A stretch of DNA of 64,000 bases from Acidobacteriota bacterium (GTDB taxonomy: Bacteria; Acidobacteriota; Terriglobia; Acidiferrales; UBA7541), in NCBI GenBank assembly GCA_003224055.1, contig QHYE01000024.1, positions 1 through 64,000 of the forward strand, in the 5' to 3' direction. Made by a program: the position numbers and the translations under genes. Shown here in pieces: positions 1 to 10,200 of this stretch (within the stretch, counting starts at the first letter, position 1; each line of letters begins with the position of its first letter). The notes beneath the pieces are model-generated. The model had not been told where the DNA came from and did no database searches. It was given only the letters and a program-made list of their open reading frames with translations.

Positions 1-784
1 CATCGGCATACCGCGTTAGCTGATACCCTCTCAGCCGCATCTCCCGATCAAACGGCGTCAGAAGTATGTTACTGAGCGTCGGCGAAATTACGCCGCCCTG
101 AGGAGTTCCGCGCTCGGATGGAAAGAGCTGCCCCTTTCCGTAGCTTCCCGCCTTGAGCATTGCCTTGATGAGGCGTAGCACTCGGCCATCCGCTACCCTT
201 TGGGCTACCAGCGTGAGAAGTTTTTCGTGATCAACGGACCCGAAAAAGTCTCGGAGGTCCGCATCCACGATCCACTCCGACCCGCTTTGAATCTCCTTCC
301 AGATCTTGCGTAGTGCATCCTTTGTCGACCGCCCTCGCCGATATCCGAAGCTAGCATCGTCGAATACCGGCTCGAAGATGGGTTCCAACCGATTGAGCAG
401 CGCTTGTTGGCACACGCGGTCATAGATCGCAGGTATGCCGAGCATGCGATACTCTCCTGGTTTGTCCCTCTTCGGAATCGGGTGTTGTCTCACCGACAGA
501 GGTTGATAGGTGTCCTCTTTCAGCTCCCGCTGCAGCCGAGCTAACTGCGGGCCCAGCTGTGCTTCAAAAGCCTCGAGACTCTGCCCATCTATTCCTCCAC
601 TGCCCCGGTTCTCCTTCACCTTCTCCCAGGCCATCTCCAGATTCTTCCGCTTGTACACCTTGTCGATTAATGAATGGACCTTCTTGGCACCCATCAGGTT
701 GATCCAATCCACCAGTCTCCTCAGACGAGAGCGTACGGGTTTTTCGCTAAAGGAACTGTTCCTTCCTCCCTCATCTTTACTCAT
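1..784 (-). CDS. ltrA: Group II intron-encoded reverse transcriptase/maturase, truncated by the window edge just inside the YADD catalytic motif
   Basis: Reverse-complement translation from ATG at 784: MSKDEGGRNSSFSEKPVRSRLRRLVDWINLMGAKKVHSLIDKVYKRKNLEMAWEKVKENRGSGGIDGQSLEAF...HPIPKRDKPGEYRMLGIPAIYDRVCQQALLNRLEPIFEPVFDDASFGYRRGRSTKDAL...RGTPQGGVISPTLSNILLTPFDREMRLRGYQLTRYAD; canonical RT motifs. The frame is open to the window edge, so it is missing from the ORF track. Confidence 0.93.
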   Translation of the reverse strand, partial: MSKDEGGRNSSFSEKPVRSRLRRLVDWINLMGAKKVHSLIDKVYKRKNLEMAWEKVKENRGSGGIDGQSLEAFEAQLGPQLARLQRELKEDTYQPLSVRQHPIPKRDKPGEYRMLGIPAIYDRVCQQALLNRLEPIFEPVFDDASFGYRRGRSTKDALRKIWKEIQSGSEWIVDADLRDFFGSVDHEKLLTLVAQRVADGRVLRLIKAMLKAGSYGKGQLFPSERGTPQGGVISPTLSNILLTPFDREMRLRGYQLTRYAD

Positions 785-1345
785 CTGGTTTCCTTTCTCT
801 TCCTGACCATCTTCGCCGGCTGACTTCCCCGACCCACTCTGGTCGCCGATCGCTCGGTCACGTGACTTTCATCACGCTTCAGGTACTATTCAGCCGTCGG
901 ACTACTGACAGAGCATCGCTCGCCATTTCGCTTGCGCTTATAAGTCTGCTTACTCCGGAGCTGCCCGGAGACTCTGCCAGTTCTCCTGAGGTCACGCGCT
1001 GTTCTTCTGTACCGTGCCGTCCGCAAACACCTTGGTGCGGTGGGTGAATGAGAAACGCCTTCGTCTTAGAAGTGCAGACTCGACCTTGCCCCACCTTTGG
1101 CCGACCGGTTCATCTTGGGTTTCCCCATCGATTACGGCCCGGTACTTCTCCTCATGCCCTTCGGATTCCACCTTACGGTGGACACCCTGCCCTCCGGAGT
1201 ACAGCAAGCGGTGGCTCTAGGTCGGTCTTGGCCGTATCCAGCTTTCGCCTTCGTGCCCGTTTAGACGTCTCCATACCTTCCACTTTCCCCGGCCAGCGAG
1301 GCTGCGAACCCCGCATCTTGGATATGGCGCCCCTCATTTGAGCGC
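785..1345 (-). mobile_element. 5' ribozyme portion (domains I-IV region) of the group II intron upstream of its RT ORF; outer boundary approximate
   Basis: About 560 nt of structured, non-coding sequence directly upstream of the RT ORF with many short inverted repeats; possible intron 5' end near GGGGCGCCATATCC on the minus strand (about 1335-1345). The 3' end lies outside the window. Confidence 0.6.
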
Positions 1346-1999
1346 CAGAGGGACTTCAACCCTCCTGAACAACGCGCTGCTCAGCGCGCACTTCCTGTTT
1401 GCCGACAAACCGGAAGTAATGTCGGGAATTCCGGTCTTCTGGCCCGTTACAATCGATGGCAAACCCGGGGAGCTTCCAAGTTCCCAAAATTGACTGGCTA
1501 GTTTCTGGACTTTTGCAAATTGGCGGCGCTGCGAGCAATTAGCAAAAACCGCTTCGCGGCGGCGTCCTCCTCAAGGGACGCGAGGCGAACGCGTCCGGCA
1601 GCCGAAGAGTTGTAGATTTCATGACCTGGCCGTACTTTGTCCGCTGTCAGCAGCAAGCCGCGAGAATATAACCGCAGGCAAGAATGAGCAAGTGCATCGA
1701 GATCAGCAAATTGAATGGAAATGAATCCCTTCGTTGCGGGCTTCCATAAACATCCACTTGACACAGCCGGCGTTGAGAAGTAATTTTCCCCCCAATGTTT
1801 TTCCTTGGAATCAAAAGTCTGATTCCTGCCGTCAGGTATTGGTGGGACGGAGAGTCTGAAGATCGCCATCTCATGCTTTTCCTCTGAATTTGGGAACGGC
1901 GTGGTTCCTGGCACTTGGGGGTGGAGGGCACTTCGTTTGTTTTTCAGGCTTTGAATCCGGAATATACGTTTGGTGGGGTTGCCGAGAGAGGTGAGGATA

Positions 2000-4900
2000 A
2001 TGTGCAAGAGAATTCTTACTGCGGTCGTGGTCTGTATCGTTGCAACCTGTTGCGGACAAATGGCGTACGGCCAGGCAACAGGTAGCTTTCTAGGGATAGT
2101 GACAGATAAATCGGGCTCGGCAGTTTCCGGAGCGTCCGTCAGGGTCACCTCTCAAGGCACTGGCGCAAGTCGCGAAGCCAAGACCGATGATGCGGGCCAC
2201 TACATCATCAACTTGCTGCCGGTATCCATCTATACGATTCGGGTGGAATTCCAGGGCTTCCAGGCGGTGGAGAGCAAGGATGTAAAACTTCAGGTGGATG
2301 AGCAGCGCGAATTGGATTTCGCTTTGTCCCCCGCCACCGTGAGTTCCACGGTTGAAGTCGTATCAAACCAAGTTGCAGTGGAGACCTCGAATCCCTCCCT
2401 CGGCCAAGTCATCACCTCTCAGCAGGTTTCTCAGCTCCCTTTGAATGGGCGCGATTTCGTGCAGCTTGCGACGCTCAGTCCCGGAACTACAGCGGAGACA
2501 AACCCCAACAGCTTTTTCACCACTTCTGCCACCAGTGAGGTGGCTGCCCGCGGACCGTTCTCACTTTCAGTCGGTGGTTCACGTCCCAACAGCACGGACT
2601 GGCTGATCGATGGGGCCGACAACAACGAGTTGACCGCAGGCGGCATTTCCATCCTCTCTTCGATCGACTCCATTCAGGAGTTTAAGGTCCTGACATATAA
2701 CTACTCAGCTGAATACGGAACTCGCGCGGGTCCGACGGTGTTGCTGACCACCAAGTCAGGGACCAATAATTTCCACGGCTCGCTATTCGAATTCTTGCGA
2801 AACACATCTTTGGACGCCAAGAACTTTTTCCTACCTTCCGCGGAAAAATTCAATCTGAATCAGTTTGGCGGGTCTGTTGGCGGACCAATCCGAAAGAACA
2901 AGACATTTTTCTTCCTCGACGGCGAACAAAAATATCAGCGCCACGGCATTGCGTTCACGGGCCTGGTTCCTTCCGACGCCATGCGCAACGGTGATTATTC
3001 CGCCAATCCCGCGTCCGGGCTGGTCATCGCAAATCCGAATATGGTCGGAACGTCCACGAACCCCAGCGTTTACCCTAATATTTATTTTCAATGCGATCCC
3101 AGCGGAAATCCATTGCCAGCAAACGCAAATGGAAGCCAGCCCCAAGGGACAGCCTGCAATAAGATTCCGTCCGGCCTGATCAATCCGATTGGCCAGGCCA
3201 TGATGAATCTGTACCCAGAGCCCAACGCGACCGGCAACTCCAGTTTTAACTTTGTCAGCGCGCCGGTTCGCAAGCTGGATGAAACCAAGTTTGATATACG
3301 CGTGGACCACAACTTCTCCGGCGCGGACTCGTTATTCGCCCGCTTCAGTTACGACCAAGCGAGTTCCTATGTGCCAGGCGGAGCCCCCGGTTTTGCAGAA
3401 CAGAATGCCTTTGGCAGCAATCAGGGAATCCTCAACCATGCGAGAAACGTCGCCATCGGGGAGACTCACATCTTTTCGCCGTCAACCGTGAACCAATTCA
3501 GCTTTGGTTACAATCGCATCTTCAACTACATCATTTCGCAGGGCTCGGGGACTTGTGCATCCGCAAAGCTCGGCATCATCGGCGCGAATCTGGGTTGCCC
3601 CACCGGCAGCACCACCTGCACGCCAGGGGCGTACAGCTGCGGCCTGGTTAGCGTACTAATGATTGGCGGCTACTGGTCCCTTGGCGATCGCGGCTATACG
3701 CCGTTCCAAGGCGGAACCAACATCTTCACGGTAAATGATTCTCTCGACATGATCCGCGGAAAGCATGATTTCAAGTTCGGTATCGGCATCCGCGCTAACC
3801 AGATGAATGTGGGCACTGAGGCCTTCCAGGACGGTTTCTGGATCCCCGGTGCCATCGGCAATTTCAGCGGCTATGCGAGCACTGGCGTGAGCATCCCGGG
3901 TAATCCCACGGCGGACTTTCTAATGGGCCTAGTGGGTGTGTCATTTCACGATCAAACATACAACGGCCCGGTCACCGGCCGCCGCTGGAAAATCTACCGG
4001 CCCTTCGTTCAGGATGATTGGAGAATCACCAAGGACCTGACCCTCAATCTCGGCTTGGCATGGGATATAACCAATCCCATCTCGGAAGTCGCTGGTCGGA
4101 TGGCAAACTACGACCCTTATGTGAACAAGCTTTTCGTTGCCGGTCAGAATGGTGTTTCGCAGTCTGCGGGAATAGAGAAGAGTTGGACGGCTTTTGAGCC
4201 AAGACTTGGCCTGGCTTGGAAGGTGTTGGGCAGCGACAAGACTGCGGTCCGGGCCGGCTATGCCATTTATCACGATTCCGCCTGGAGCATGGGTGCCCAA
4301 GGGCTTTGGCAGAATCCGCCCTTCTTCGCCGAGGCCGATGCCTTTGGCCTTGCCCAACAGTCTGGAATACCTGGAGCTGGGTGCCCCTTTACGACCTCGT
4401 ACTGCCATACTGTACTTGGCAACCAATTTGTTTCGGGCGCTGGCCTTTCATTTCAAATTATTAACAGCCCGCCGGACCTTTCCACATTCACTGGAACGCT
4501 TTTTTCCCAACCTAGAAACTTCAAGCTCGGTAAGGTTCAGCAGTTCAATGTGAACGTGGAACGCCAGATGCCAGGCAACGTTGTGCTCACAGTTGGCTAT
4601 GCGGGTTCACGCGGCAACCACGTCCTGGTGGCTGGGAATAACCTCAACACGTTTGGCCCATCGAATTGCAGCCCAGGCACAATCGGTTGCAACGCCGACG
4701 GGTCTCCATTCGTGCCTCCATTCTCGCCACCCAACGGTAACTCAGTTTTAGTGTTCGGGGACTACGGCAAAACCACCTACGATTCGCTGCAAATCAAAGC
4801 CGAAACCAAAGCGTCAAGGTACGGCCTTTATGCCTTGATTGGCTACACATATTCCCACACCCATGACAATGGCCTATCCGATGGTTTGGGCTCCTTACTA

Positions 4901-5527
4901 AGTGCCGTTTATTTCCCGCTACCGAACTGGGAGAACCTGGATTGGGCACCTTCGCAGATTGACTTGAGAAATAGCTTTACAGCAAGCGTCATTTACGACT
5001 TACCCTTCGGCAAGGGAAAAAAGTTCGGCAACGGCTGGAATAACGTGACGAACTCGGTTCTGGGAGGTTGGCAGCTAACTTTGATTGAGAAAATCACTTC
5101 CGGGTTTTCCGTTCCTCTAATCGACTCCTTAAACCAGTCTGGAGTTTTTTTTAACAATGGCGGCAACGGGAACAACTTTAATCGCCCGGACAGAGTCGCG
5201 GGTTGTGATCCCTCCGCGGCCAGCCATAAGAGTCTCCAATACATTAACGCGACTTGCTTCGTCAGTGCGGTCGGCCACCTCGGGAATGCTTCGCGCGTGC
5301 CCGTCTACGGTCCAGACTTCGTGAACACGGATTTCTCCGTCATCAAGCAATTCACGCTGCCTTGGGAGAATATGGGCCTGAACTTCAGGGCGGAGTTCTT
5401 CAACCTGTTCAACCACGCGCAGTTCGGCTTGCCGGTCAACGATGTCAGGGCACCGGGCTTTGGTCAAGTAAACTACACGGTGAACAACCCGCGCCTCGTT
5501 CAGTTCGGGCTGAAGTTCACTTTCTAG
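2000..5527 (+). CDS. TonB-dependent receptor / Oar-like outer membrane protein with N-terminal carboxypeptidase-regulatory-like domain
   Basis: Signal peptide (MCKRILTAVVVCIVATCCGQMAYGQ), then GSFLGIVTDKSGSAVSGASVRVTSQGTGASREAKTDDAGHYIINLLPVSIYTIRVEFQGF (CarboxypepD_reg), plug-like LPLNGRDFVQLATLSPG, and C-terminal FRAEFFNLFNHAQFGLPVNDVRAPGFGQVNYTVNNPRLVQFGLKFTF. Confidence 0.93.
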   Translation: MCKRILTAVVVCIVATCCGQMAYGQATGSFLGIVTDKSGSAVSGASVRVTSQGTGASREAKTDDAGHYIINLLPVSIYTIRVEFQGFQAVESKDVKLQVDEQRELDFALSPATVSSTVEVVSNQVAVETSNPSLGQVITSQQVSQLPLNGRDFVQLATLSPGTTAETNPNSFFTTSATSEVAARGPFSLSVGGSRPNSTDWLIDGADNNELTAGGISILSSIDSIQEFKVLTYNYSAEYGTRAGPTVLLTTKSGTNNFHGSLFEFLRNTSLDAKNFFLPSAEKFNLNQFGGSVGGPIRKNKTFFFLDGEQKYQRHGIAFTGLVPSDAMRNGDYSANPASGLVIANPNMVGTSTNPSVYPNIYFQCDPSGNPLPANANGSQPQGTACNKIPSGLINPIGQAMMNLYPEPNATGNSSFNFVSAPVRKLDETKFDIRVDHNFSGADSLFARFSYDQASSYVPGGAPGFAEQNAFGSNQGILNHARNVAIGETHIFSPSTVNQFSFGYNRIFNYIISQGSGTCASAKLGIIGANLGCPTGSTTCTPGAYSCGLVSVLMIGGYWSLGDRGYTPFQGGTNIFTVNDSLDMIRGKHDFKFGIGIRANQMNVGTEAFQDGFWIPGAIGNFSGYASTGVSIPGNPTADFLMGLVGVSFHDQTYNGPVTGRRWKIYRPFVQDDWRITKDLTLNLGLAWDITNPISEVAGRMANYDPYVNKLFVAGQNGVSQSAGIEKSWTAFEPRLGLAWKVLGSDKTAVRAGYAIYHDSAWSMGAQGLWQNPPFFAEADAFGLAQQSGIPGAGCPFTTSYCHTVLGNQFVSGAGLSFQIINSPPDLSTFTGTLFSQPRNFKLGKVQQFNVNVERQMPGNVVLTVGYAGSRGNHVLVAGNNLNTFGPSNCSPGTIGCNADGSPFVPPFSPPNGNSVLVFGDYGKTTYDSLQIKAETKASRYGLYALIGYTYSHTHDNGLSDGLGSLLSAVYFPLPNWENLDWAPSQIDLRNSFTASVIYDLPFGKGKKFGNGWNNVTNSVLGGWQLTLIEKITSGFSVPLIDSLNQSGVFFNNGGNGNNFNRPDRVAGCDPSAASHKSLQYINATCFVSAVGHLGNASRVPVYGPDFVNTDFSVIKQFTLPWENMGLNFRAEFFNLFNHAQFGLPVNDVRAPGFGQVNYTVNNPRLVQFGLKFTF

Positions 5528-5564
5528 GGTAACATCGCATCGAATCGACCTGAAGTTTCCTTCG

Positions 5565-5592
5565 CCGCCCCACCGGAGTTCCGGTGGGGCGG
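5565..5592. terminator. Probable bidirectional intrinsic terminator between convergent genes
   Basis: Perfect 12-bp stem CCGCCCCACCGG-AGTT-CCGGTGGGGCGG followed by TTGACTTTT; between the + strand TonB receptor and the - strand TPR gene. Confidence 0.75.
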
Positions 5593-5624
5593 TTGACTTT
5601 TGGATCGGTACTAATCTCATTAGT

Positions 5625-7085
5625 TCAACGCGAATCGGGAGCAACTGGAGGCGGTGACGAAGGATTCGTCTTGCGAAGGGTATACACAAACTGCTGAATC
5701 TCGCGGCGTTCACGTTCGGCTTCCTTGCTTTTCTGTTCGGAGATCTGCTTGAACAGCTCGATCTCCTTGCCGGCCTTTTCTGCTTCTCCCATGCGCCGGT
5801 ACACCTGCGCCAGGCGGTAATGGGCCTCGTCCGGCAAAGGCGTGGTTTCAACTGCGTTCTGGAACGCAGTGATGGCGCCTGAGAAATCCTGGCGTTCCGA
5901 ACGCAGAATGCCTAATTGCAGATAAGCATTGCCGAGATGGGGATCGAGCTCGAGCGCCGTTTTCAGCTCCGTTTCCGCCACTTCGAAGTTTTCCTGGTTC
6001 CGAATCTGCTTCGTCAGTGCTACGGCGTAAAAGTAATGCGCCATGGCACTCTCCGGATGCAGGCCGACGAATCGCTTCATCCTGTCCGTCCATCCGGGGG
6101 GTTCGATGTTTTCAGTTGCCTGCAGCCTGCCGAGAAAAAGGTAGGGCGTGGGTTCCGCGGGGTTCAGATCGCAAGCCTCCAGAAAAATTTGTCCAGCCTC
6201 CTCCTTGGAACCTTGCGCAAATCTCGCCGCGCCCAATCCCAACAACATGCGGCTGGAATTTGGATAAAGGCGCCGGCCTTTGGTGAACACTTCGATTGAG
6301 GGCTCGAATGCTCGATGCAACAGCAATTCTGCACCCCAGGCAAAGAGATGAGGCTCACTCGGCTGCAGTTCTGCCGCGCGATGGTATTCTTTGACGGCTT
6401 CGAGGGGACGCCCCTCACTTTCCTCAAGCTCCGCCAATTGGGCATGCAAGTCTGCGTTGTCTTCCTGGGCAAGCTTGGCTCGAATGGAGGCTTCACTCGA
6501 AGCTCCTGCGTGTTCAGGATCGCGTGGGGCAGCGTTAGGTTGGTTGGTTCCTTCTCGCACCAAAGAAACTGCGTCCTTCACCAGCGTATTGCTGCTCGGC
6601 AAGACACGGCCAGACCCATGTCCGCCCAGGGCCGTCGTATCGGTGACACCCGCCACGGTGAACGTGGGTTTGTCCGAGAATTCAAAGGCCCTGGATTCGT
6701 CCTTCGCTGTTCCAGTTGCTTGAGCCTTCGTCAAAAGCAGAACGATCGATTTTGCTTCTCGCTGGTGGAGAACGAATGGCCCTTCCTTCCCCTCCAGGTA
6801 GCCCTCCAGCTTTGTGTGCACTGTATAGGTCCCAACGGATACTGCCTCGAAGCGGAAACGACCTTGAGAATCCGTCGCTGAGGCAAGTGTGTGGCCGGGA
6901 TCAGCACTCTCGAGGTACACCACGGCGCCGACGATCGGACGGTCTCGGGAGTCGTGGACCCTTCCCTCGATCACGGGGAGGCTTTGCTTGGCCCCGGTTT
7001 GCCCTTGAAGCCACGGAGCCAACATCGTCAGCAAAGCGCAAAAGAAGCTGACGATCCGAATCGATCTGCTCAGAGGGATGTTCAT
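5625..7085 (-). CDS. Exported TPR protein with carboxypeptidase-regulatory-like domain
   Basis: MNIPLSRSIRIVSFFCALLTMLAPWLQGQTG signal peptide, then IEGRVHDSRDRPIVGAVVYLESADPGHTLASATDSQGRFRFEAVSVGTYTVHTKLEGY and C-terminal TPR units (LQPSEPHLFAWGAELLLHRAFEPSIEVFTKGRRLYP..., ELDPHLGNAYLQLGILRSERQDFSGAITAFQNAVE). Confidence 0.85.
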   Translation of the reverse strand: MNIPLSRSIRIVSFFCALLTMLAPWLQGQTGAKQSLPVIEGRVHDSRDRPIVGAVVYLESADPGHTLASATDSQGRFRFEAVSVGTYTVHTKLEGYLEGKEGPFVLHQREAKSIVLLLTKAQATGTAKDESRAFEFSDKPTFTVAGVTDTTALGGHGSGRVLPSSNTLVKDAVSLVREGTNQPNAAPRDPEHAGASSEASIRAKLAQEDNADLHAQLAELEESEGRPLEAVKEYHRAAELQPSEPHLFAWGAELLLHRAFEPSIEVFTKGRRLYPNSSRMLLGLGAARFAQGSKEEAGQIFLEACDLNPAEPTPYLFLGRLQATENIEPPGWTDRMKRFVGLHPESAMAHYFYAVALTKQIRNQENFEVAETELKTALELDPHLGNAYLQLGILRSERQDFSGAITAFQNAVETTPLPDEAHYRLAQVYRRMGEAEKAGKEIELFKQISEQKSKEAERERREIQQFVYTLRKTNPSSPPPVAPDSR

Positions 7086-7206
7086 ATGGCGGCAGCGTGC
7101 CAAAGACTGCGTCGGACTTCATTCTAGCGGTGGGACGGACGCCGCGCAATCGGCCGAGTGGAGCGGGACCAAAGAAGGCACTTACTACCCAAAACGTGAA
7201 AGCTGG

Positions 7207-10200
7207 CTACTGTTCCAGCTGCTTCAATTCTTCTTTGGCCTGCGCATGATCTGGATGTTGTTTTAGCAACTCCAGAAGAACGCTCTTTGTTTTCTCCCGG
7301 TTTCCTTCGATGGCGAAGACGCGCGCCAGATTCAGATAGGCTTGATCGTACGCTGGCGCTACGCGAATCGACTCTTCAAAACTGCGTTTCGCTTCCTCCG
7401 GGCGCCGTGTGCGCAGATAGAGAATTCCCAGGTTATTGAGCGCTTCTGGATAAGCGGGCCGGGCCGCCAGAGCTCTTTGCAAATAGTCATAGGCACGCTC
7501 AGTGTCATTCTGTTGGGCATACACCATGCCGAGACTGTAGTTTGCCTCGGGATCATCGGGATTCAACCCAATGGCGCGCTCGAGCACGCGCTTGGCTTGT
7601 GCCCAATCCTTCTTCTGACGGTGGGCACTACCAAGGTTCTGCAATGCAACGGAGTGTTCGGGATCGATCTGAAGGGCACGCTGAAACTGCTGGATGGCAA
7701 GATCCGTGTTCCCTTCACGTGCCGCCAATATTCCCAGGTTATTCCAGGCGTTGGGCACCGTGCCAGGATAGCTGGCATGAAGTTGGAGAACACGCTGAAA
7801 GCACTCGCGGGCCTCATTCGATTTTTGCTGCTGCAAGTACGTGCTGCCAAGTCCGTAGAATGCTTCCGCACTTTTCGGATCGTCTTTGAGGGCTTGTTGG
7901 AAAAATACCCCCGCCTGTTCAAGATAGCCGCGCTCGAAAAAGACGAAACCAAGGGAAAGATAATTTCGCTCAAAATTATAGGACTCGCTTACTCCGGCAA
8001 AAGGAAGCGCTTTGGCCAATCGCTCTGAGACATTCTGCGGGATACTTTGGAAATCCGCCCGAAACTGCTCCTTCAACGCTGAGCCCTGGTAAATCTTGAC
8101 GATGTATCCGGCCGGATCGACAAGGAATGAAAGGGGAACGCTGAGGTCGCAATGGCGATCGAACAACTGACGGTGGATGATGTTATACGCGGCGATGGCA
8201 TCTTGAGAAGCTTTTAGAATCGGGAAAGAATGTCGCGCGAAGGATAATTGCGCATGGCTCTCGCCTTTGTTCTGCGCGCCATCGACATTGATCGTGAGCA
8301 GTTGCAATCCTTTTCTCGTCCACTCTTCGTGCGACAATTCAAATTCTTCCAGATCTTTCTGGAAACCTGACAGGGATGCGGACCAGAAATGGAGAAGCAC
8401 CGGCTTGCCGCGATGGGCAGATAGGGTTTCGAACTGTCCGGCAAGATCGGGAAGAGAAAAATCGGGGGCTAGAACCGGCACAAGCAGCCAAGTTTCCACA
8501 GAATGCGGCAAAGTTTCATTGGTGGAGGGAGCTGTCGCGGTTGCCGGCCAGCTCGAGGGTTTGGCGAAAGGCTCCATTCGCGATGGCGGCAGCCCTTCTT
8601 TCACCCAAATCCGGTGGTTGATTGGCAAGTCGTGCACCTTCTGGGAGAGTCCGCTGGGCCATTGAATTGTGGCTTGAACGGGCGACTTCGCAGCTCCCAA
8701 ACCAAAAAACATCTCTTTGGTGTGTTGCGCGAGGAACCCGGAACCAATTCGGAGGATGCGGCTCTGGCGGCCCGATTCCGTCTCCACCGTGATCCTGGCT
8801 CCAATGGCGTCGCGATTGCTCTCCTTCCCGGAAAGGCGAAAAGAGATGACGGGGGGTAGTTCTGGAAGCACATTCTTCAGGTATCGTAACTGCGGACTGT
8901 TGCGATTCTTCAAGACAACTTCCAACCGGCCATCCTGGTCGAAATCGCCTAGGGCAAACGTCCGGCTGTCTTCCAAAAAGTCCAGTCCGCAAATTCCTGA
9001 AACATCAGAGAAGGTTCCATCTCGATTGTTCATGTAGAAGGCGTTCCTCTCGAACCCGCTCCAGGTGTGGTCAGACCGAATAAGCTCGTTGAGGGCATTC
9101 CAACCTTGCTCGTACGCATGGCTTGGCCTGGCCTCATTCGGTGAATTAGCCACCACCTGCCGCCAGAAAAAGCTGTTGAGGTCTTCTCGTATCGTTCCCG
9201 AAACCATCCCGTTGGCAATGTACAGATCCGGAAAACCGTCGTGATTGAAATCCCAGGCGTCGCTCGACCACGACCAGCGTCCCATGGTCGTTCCGGACCG
9301 TGCACCGGCGTCTTCAAAACTGCCTCCGAGGTTTCGGTACAGACAGTTGCCCATCGCGTGCTTTCGGTAGAGTGCACGGGCCTTTGGATCGATATCCTTG
9401 TGAAAAATCTCCTGCTCGGAGATGCGGATACCGGCTGCCGTCCACATGTCGGCAACGTAGAGGTCTTCCCTGCCGTCATTGTCAAAATCAAGCCACGAAA
9501 CACTCATGCCGGCGCCGATGTCCTCCACACCGGCCTCGCGGGCTACATCGGTGAAGGTGCCGTCGCCATTGTTCCGATAAAGGTTTTTGCGTCCGAAATC
9601 GTTAACCACGTAGAGGTCTGGCCAGAGATCGCCGTTATAGTCACCCCAACTGCAACAGAAACTGAAGCGGGTGTTGTTTTGATCGAGGCCGGATTGCCTT
9701 GTGACATCGCGAAAGGTTCCGTCCCCATTGTTGCGCATCATGAAATTGGGCGGACCATTCTCTGCCTCGTAATAAGGCATGGGGTAGCGGTATTGATCCG
9801 TGCCTTGGTAATAGGCGTAAAGGCAGAAATAGACGTCCAGCCATCCGTCGCGGTCGTAATCCGCAATGGCGGCGCCGGTGAAGGTGCCTTGGGGAGGATT
9901 AGCAAACTGGAAAGCATCCGGCTTGAGGCGGAATTCTCCGCCTCCTTGATTGAGAAAGAGTAACGGGCCCGTGGAACGCACGACAATCAGGTCCTGGCGG
10001 CCGTCGTTGTCGATATCGGCGAACAAGGCGCAAGCTGTGTTCTCCAGGACACCGAGTCCCGATGAGTCCGTGAAGTCTTCGAAGGTGCCATCCAAGCGAT
10101 TTCGAAAAAGCCGGTTGGGGAGTCCCGCGGGCTGACAGACGTAGAGGTCGTCGCGGCCGTCCCCGTCAATATCTGCGACGGAGACTCCGTTGTGCCCGTA

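Noticed and set aside
1498-2148. 216-aa minus-strand ORF upstream of the TonB receptor
   Set aside because: Overlaps the receptor start and signal peptide region; no recognisable domain or signal.
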